Shown here in pieces: positions 61,467 to 64,000 of a stretch of 64,000 nucleotides of DNA. Both the position numbers and the translations under genes were made by a program. Each line of letters opens with the position of its first letter. The stretch's first letter is position 1. The DNA is taken from contig DXMA01000003.1 in NCBI GenBank assembly GCA_019414445.1, positions 1 through 64,000 of the forward strand, in the 5' to 3' direction. The notes below the pieces were generated by a model, which did no database searches, was not told the origin of the DNA, and saw only the letters and a list, made by a program, of their open reading frames with translations. Source of the DNA: Collinsella sp. GTDB lineage: Bacteria; Actinomycetota; Coriobacteriia; Coriobacteriales; Coriobacteriaceae.

Positions 61467-62941
61467 GGACCGGGGCGCGAGGTCGCGGGGGCATGCCGCT
61501 CTCCTTCGTCATCGCGCGCTACTTCGCCTACGCGTTCGCGGCGGTCGCCACGGCGTGGCTCGCCTCGTTCATGACGCTCTCCGCGGCGATCAATGCGGGC
61601 TTCGTCTACGAGGCAAGCTGGGGGCCGGCCAATGCGCGCGAGGTCGCGGAGGGCCTGGCACGCGACGGCGTCTGCGGGCAGCAGGACGTGCCGACGGCGT
61701 ACCGCTACCTCATCCTGAACAAGGACGGATACGTGCTGATGACAGACCTCGAGGGCACGCGGCTCGAGGACGCGACGGAAATGGCCCGTACGGCACTCGC
61801 CGCTGATCCGGGCACAGTGGAGATCGAGGGCGGGGGCTCGGGCCTCACCTACGCCGCGTTCCCGCTCAAGGACGGCGGGGCCTGCGCACTCGTCAGCGAG
61901 TACCTGCCGCAGTGGGTCTCGCGCGATCTCGCCGGCCTGCTTCCCAACCCGCAGAACCTCATGCTCGTCGGCGCCGCGGCGGGAAGCGCGCTCGCGCTCG
62001 CGCTCGTGGCGCGCCGCGCGAGCCGCGTGATCTCGCGCAAGATGGCGCCGCTCGCGGAGGCGGCGGGGCGCGTCGGCGCGGGGGAGCTCGACTTCGCGGT
62101 CGGCAGCACCAACGTGCGCGAGGTGAACGACGTCCTCGCAGCGATGGACGCCATGCGGGCCTCCCTCGCCGAGTCGCTCGAGGCCCGCTGGGCCGCGGAG
62201 CGGGGGCAGCGCGAGCAGATGGCGTCGCTCGCTCACGACCTCAAGACGCCGCTCACCGTGCTGCGCGCCAACGCCGACTTCGTGGCGGAGGAGCTTGAAG
62301 ACGAGAAAGACGCCGACCTCGCAGCCGCCGCGCGCGACATAGCCGGCAGTATCGAAAGGCTCGACGGCTACGTGCGCCTGCTCATCGAGGCCTCGCGCGG
62401 GTCCGGCGGGGCGGAGAGGGCCCCCATGCGGCCGGCCGAGCTCTGCGAACAGGTCCTCGCCGAGGCCGCCCAGATCGCCCGGGCGCGAGGCGTGACGCTC
62501 GACGCGGCCACGGGCCCCGCTGTCGCGGGCGCGCCCGAGGCCCCGCTCGACCGAACCGCCCTGGCGCGAGCCGCCGCGAACCTCGTGGCCAACGCCGCCG
62601 AGCACGCGCGCTCGCGCGTGGCGGTCTCCTGCGACGTCGAGGGCGGCCACCTCGTCATCGAGGTGGCCGACGACGGACCGGGCTTCTCTCCCGCCGCCCT
62701 CGAACGCGGCTGCGAGCGCCTCTTCACAGACGACTCCTCCCGCTCCTCGCGCGACGGAGGCCGCCACTACGGGCTCGGCCTCCACGCCGCCTCCGAGGCC
62801 GCGAGCGCCCACGGGGGCTCCGTCTCGCTCGCCAACGGCCCCTCGGGCGGCGCGGTGGCCACCATCGCGGTCCCCCTGTGCGGGCCTGACGACTCAGGCC
62901 CGCACACCGGCGTGCCTCGCAATCAAACGCTTCCCGGATAA
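61454..62941 (+). CDS. sensor histidine kinase
   Basis: A 495-residue kinase. Two membrane segments (about 17-45 and 167-187) enclose an outer domain of some 120 residues, then a HAMP-like linker, H box with His261 (SLAHDLKTPLT) and an HATPase domain (N box NLVANAAEHARSR, DDGPGFS, HYGLGLHAA). GTG 61454 overlaps the regulator; ATG 61493 is an alternative. The ATPase fold should end near VATIAVPL; the last 20 or so residues are read through a perfect hairpin (62878-62905) and into the opposite-strand antitoxin gene, so the natural stop may have been lost. Confidence 0.85.
   Translation: MAALRTGARGRGGMPLSFVIARYFAYAFAAVATAWLASFMTLSAAINAGFVYEASWGPANAREVAEGLARDGVCGQQDVPTAYRYLILNKDGYVLMTDLEGTRLEDATEMARTALAADPGTVEIEGGGSGLTYAAFPLKDGGACALVSEYLPQWVSRDLAGLLPNPQNLMLVGAAAGSALALALVARRASRVISRKMAPLAEAAGRVGAGELDFAVGSTNVREVNDVLAAMDAMRASLAESLEARWAAERGQREQMASLAHDLKTPLTVLRANADFVAEELEDEKDADLAAAARDIAGSIERLDGYVRLLIEASRGSGGAERAPMRPAELCEQVLAEAAQIARARGVTLDAATGPAVAGAPEAPLDRTALARAAANLVANAAEHARSRVAVSCDVEGGHLVIEVADDGPGFSPAALERGCERLFTDDSSRSSRDGGRHYGLGLHAASEAASAHGGSVSLANGPSGGAVATIAVPLCGPDDSGPHTGVPRNQTLPG
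62878..62905. terminator. 12-bp hairpin inside the kinase 3' end
   Basis: GTGCGGGCCTGA pairs perfectly with TCAGGCCCGCAC around CGAC. It lies after the kinase domain and just past the stop of the minus-strand antitoxin, so it looks like a shared terminator, though it has no strong T run. Confidence 0.5.
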
Positions 62942-63096
62942 TTCATGAGGCCGTACTCGTATTCGAGCCTGCCTATCTCTGCGGCAAGCGCCTCCGTCAT
63001 GTAGAAGGTTTTCGTGCGGCCCGTCGACTTCGCCAGGCGGTCGTACCTGTTCGCGAGGTCCTCGGGGATTCTCTGGGCTGCGGTGGCGGTTGCCAT
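62923..63096 (-). CDS. ribbon-helix-helix antitoxin-like protein (orphan)
   Basis: A 57-residue protein not long enough for usual ORF cut-offs. The sequence AQRIPEDLANRYDRLAKSTG then RTKTFYMTEALAAEI is the RelB/DinJ-like ribbon-helix-helix pattern, with EYEYGL after it. GGGAGGT lies before ATG 63096. No toxin gene follows: the frame ends after NYPGSV inside the kinase gene, and family members usually run on for 15-25 residues, so it may be truncated. It overlaps the kinase by 19 bp. A palindrome at 63117-63132 is the likely operator. Confidence 0.7.
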   Translation of the reverse strand: MATATAAQRIPEDLANRYDRLAKSTGRTKTFYMTEALAAEIGRLEYEYGLMNYPGSV

Positions 63097-63116
63097 GACG
63101 CACCTCCCGGTTAGAT

Positions 63117-63132
63117 GTAATACGTGTATTAC
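63117..63132 (-). promoter_or_regulatory. operator-like palindrome of the antitoxin gene
   Basis: GTAATAC, two bases, GTATTAC: seven perfect pairs about 20 bases before the antitoxin start. Antitoxins of this type bind such sites to repress themselves. Confidence 0.55.
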
Positions 63133-63647
63133 TTTCTATCACATCACCCGAACCCCGCATCGGCGTACGGCCGCATCTGCTTTTTTACCTTACATTATGT
63201 CAACCGGGCCGTGCTCGGCTTGTTCAGCCGGATTAAATCAACCGTTAAATCAATCCAGGCCTGCAAGGGGCGGTGGAAATCCTTTGAGGACTGAGGGCGC
63301 CGTCCCCAGGCCGGCTCCTCGATGGCCGCGGCTGAATTCCCCTGCCATCGGCTGCGTGGGTTCCGGCACGGGGCTCTGGCGCTGCTCGAACTGGGCGCAA
63401 GACTCGGCTGTTGGTCGTACCGGACGGCATACGTTTTGAGACCGGCAAGCTGATGCCGGCTCGAGGACAGCGGCCCGGTGCACCGGGCCGATCGATAGCG
63501 GTCTCAGGTTCACAGCGCAGTTTCTCAGGGCTCGCATATATAGGAAGACTTGATTGGCAATCGATTTTAATGAAGTCGGCAGCGCATGTCAGAGTTTTCA
63601 ACAAATTTAACATGCCACCCTTTATATCCGCACGCGCGTAATTCAAC
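63133..63647. other. gene-free, GC-rich then AT-rich stretch
   Basis: No open frame here resembles a known protein. The first part (to about 63520) is GC-rich and rich in inverted repeats: the perfect 20-bp palindrome at 63471-63490, plus the 8-bp outer pair TGAGACCG/CGGTCTCA (63437-63444 with 63499-63506). After 63530 the DNA becomes AT-rich. It may be an RNA gene, a decayed mobile element or a junction. Confidence 0.4.
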
Positions 63648-63998
63648 TCATAAGGACCGGCTATCCCTTACCTGTGACACAATCTCAAACGCACAGAACA
63701 GAATCATCAGTCCAATCATCGCATAAGAGGCAGCCGAACCTTCAAGCACTATTCCACAAAGAACAATCTCCGCGCCGCCAATAAGAACTGTTATCAGGCG
63801 CTCTGCCTTTTTGCTCTCGCCGCTCGCATAAAAAGGCGGCAAAGCGCACAAGATCACATATAGCCCGGGAAGGGAATACAGGATCGATAGTCCAAGCCCC
63901 CCATCAACCGCAGTGTTTTGCGTAAGAATCAACTGAACCCAAACGGCAATTATCACTGAGCAGGTTGTCGATAAAAGAAGACTAGAAATATAGCACGC
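63648..63998 (-). CDS. membrane protein, 5' part beyond window
   Basis: At least 116 codons remain open from the window edge to the stop at 63648. A GTG at 63956 could start it, but codons upstream (ending LLLSTTCS) extend a hydrophobic segment, so the gene probably begins outside. About four membrane segments, small loops, and a C-terminal basic tail (QVRDSRSL). No family recognised. Codon use is AT-richer than in the rest of the window, suggesting foreign origin. Confidence 0.6.
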   Translation of the reverse strand, partial: ACYISSLLLSTTCSVIIAVWVQLILTQNTAVDGGLGLSILYSLPGLYVILCALPPFYASGESKKAERLITVLIGGAEIVLCGIVLEGSAASYAMIGLMILFCAFEIVSQVRDSRSL

Positions 63999-64000
63999 AA

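Noticed and set aside
63245..63646. 133- and 95-residue minus-strand frames in the right-hand gap
   Set aside because: Arg/Pro/Ala-rich, no motif or ribosome site, and they cross the palindromic structure. Could be remnants of a gene, but I cannot support this.

Overview
The window reads as a housekeeping stretch of a GC-rich Gram-positive chromosome with an accessory segment at its right end. It is most likely a member of the Coriobacteriia, and Collinsella or a close relative is the best guess. This is inferred from an actinobacterial-type integration host factor (mIHF), a lexA / LysM protein / nrdR cluster as in actinobacteria, a Firmicute-like gene order elsewhere, and strong G/C preference at third codon positions. 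No database search was possible.

Layout. Positions 192-380 hold rpmB (minus strand). Positions 696-6155 hold a pyrimidine operon (pyrR-pyrB-pyrC-pyrK-pyrD-pyrF) behind a leader that folds as an attenuator. Positions 6395-8805 hold mihF-gmk-rpoZ-thiI. Positions 9019-13073 hold competence genes comEA-comEC with holA. Positions 13207-25063 run rpsT-lepA-dus-hemW-dnaJ-like-dnaJ-mtaB-phoH-ybeY-dgkA-era-recO. Positions 25202-29839 hold rpsO, pnp and the RNase J gene. Positions 29841-37221 hold ftsK, a RodZ-like gene, yajQ, rimO, pgsA and a CinA-type amidase gene. Positions 37479-46261 run recA-recX-rny-GHKL ATPase-spoVS-miaB-miaA-hflX. Much of this order is shared with Bacillus.

Positions 46246-49150 form an SOS hub. 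lexA and a membrane acyltransferase lie on the minus strand. A LysM protein resembling YneA/DivS/ChiZ, then nrdR and dut, lie on the plus strand. LexA boxes sit in the intergenic region, and the recA promoter has one too. Downstream of dut and of a convergent glycosyltransferase lie large hairpins that share a loop but have different, self-complementary stems. Next come trxB, a DUF1836 regulator and a convergent degV. The DUF1836 and degV genes carry near-identical operator-like inverted repeats upstream. The minus-strand set pgsA2-FHA-MerR(FtsR-like)-apt-NlpC/P60 follows.

From about 58000 to 62940 base composition shifts to very high GC. This block holds a lantibiotic-protection-type ABC transporter (three genes), a YxeA-like secreted protein and a two-component system, consistent with a cell-envelope stress or bacteriocin-immunity module that moved in. 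It ends in an orphan ribbon-helix-helix antitoxin, a gene-free structured stretch, and an AT-richer partial membrane-protein gene cut by the window edge. I saw no tRNA, rRNA, CRISPR array or intact insertion sequence.
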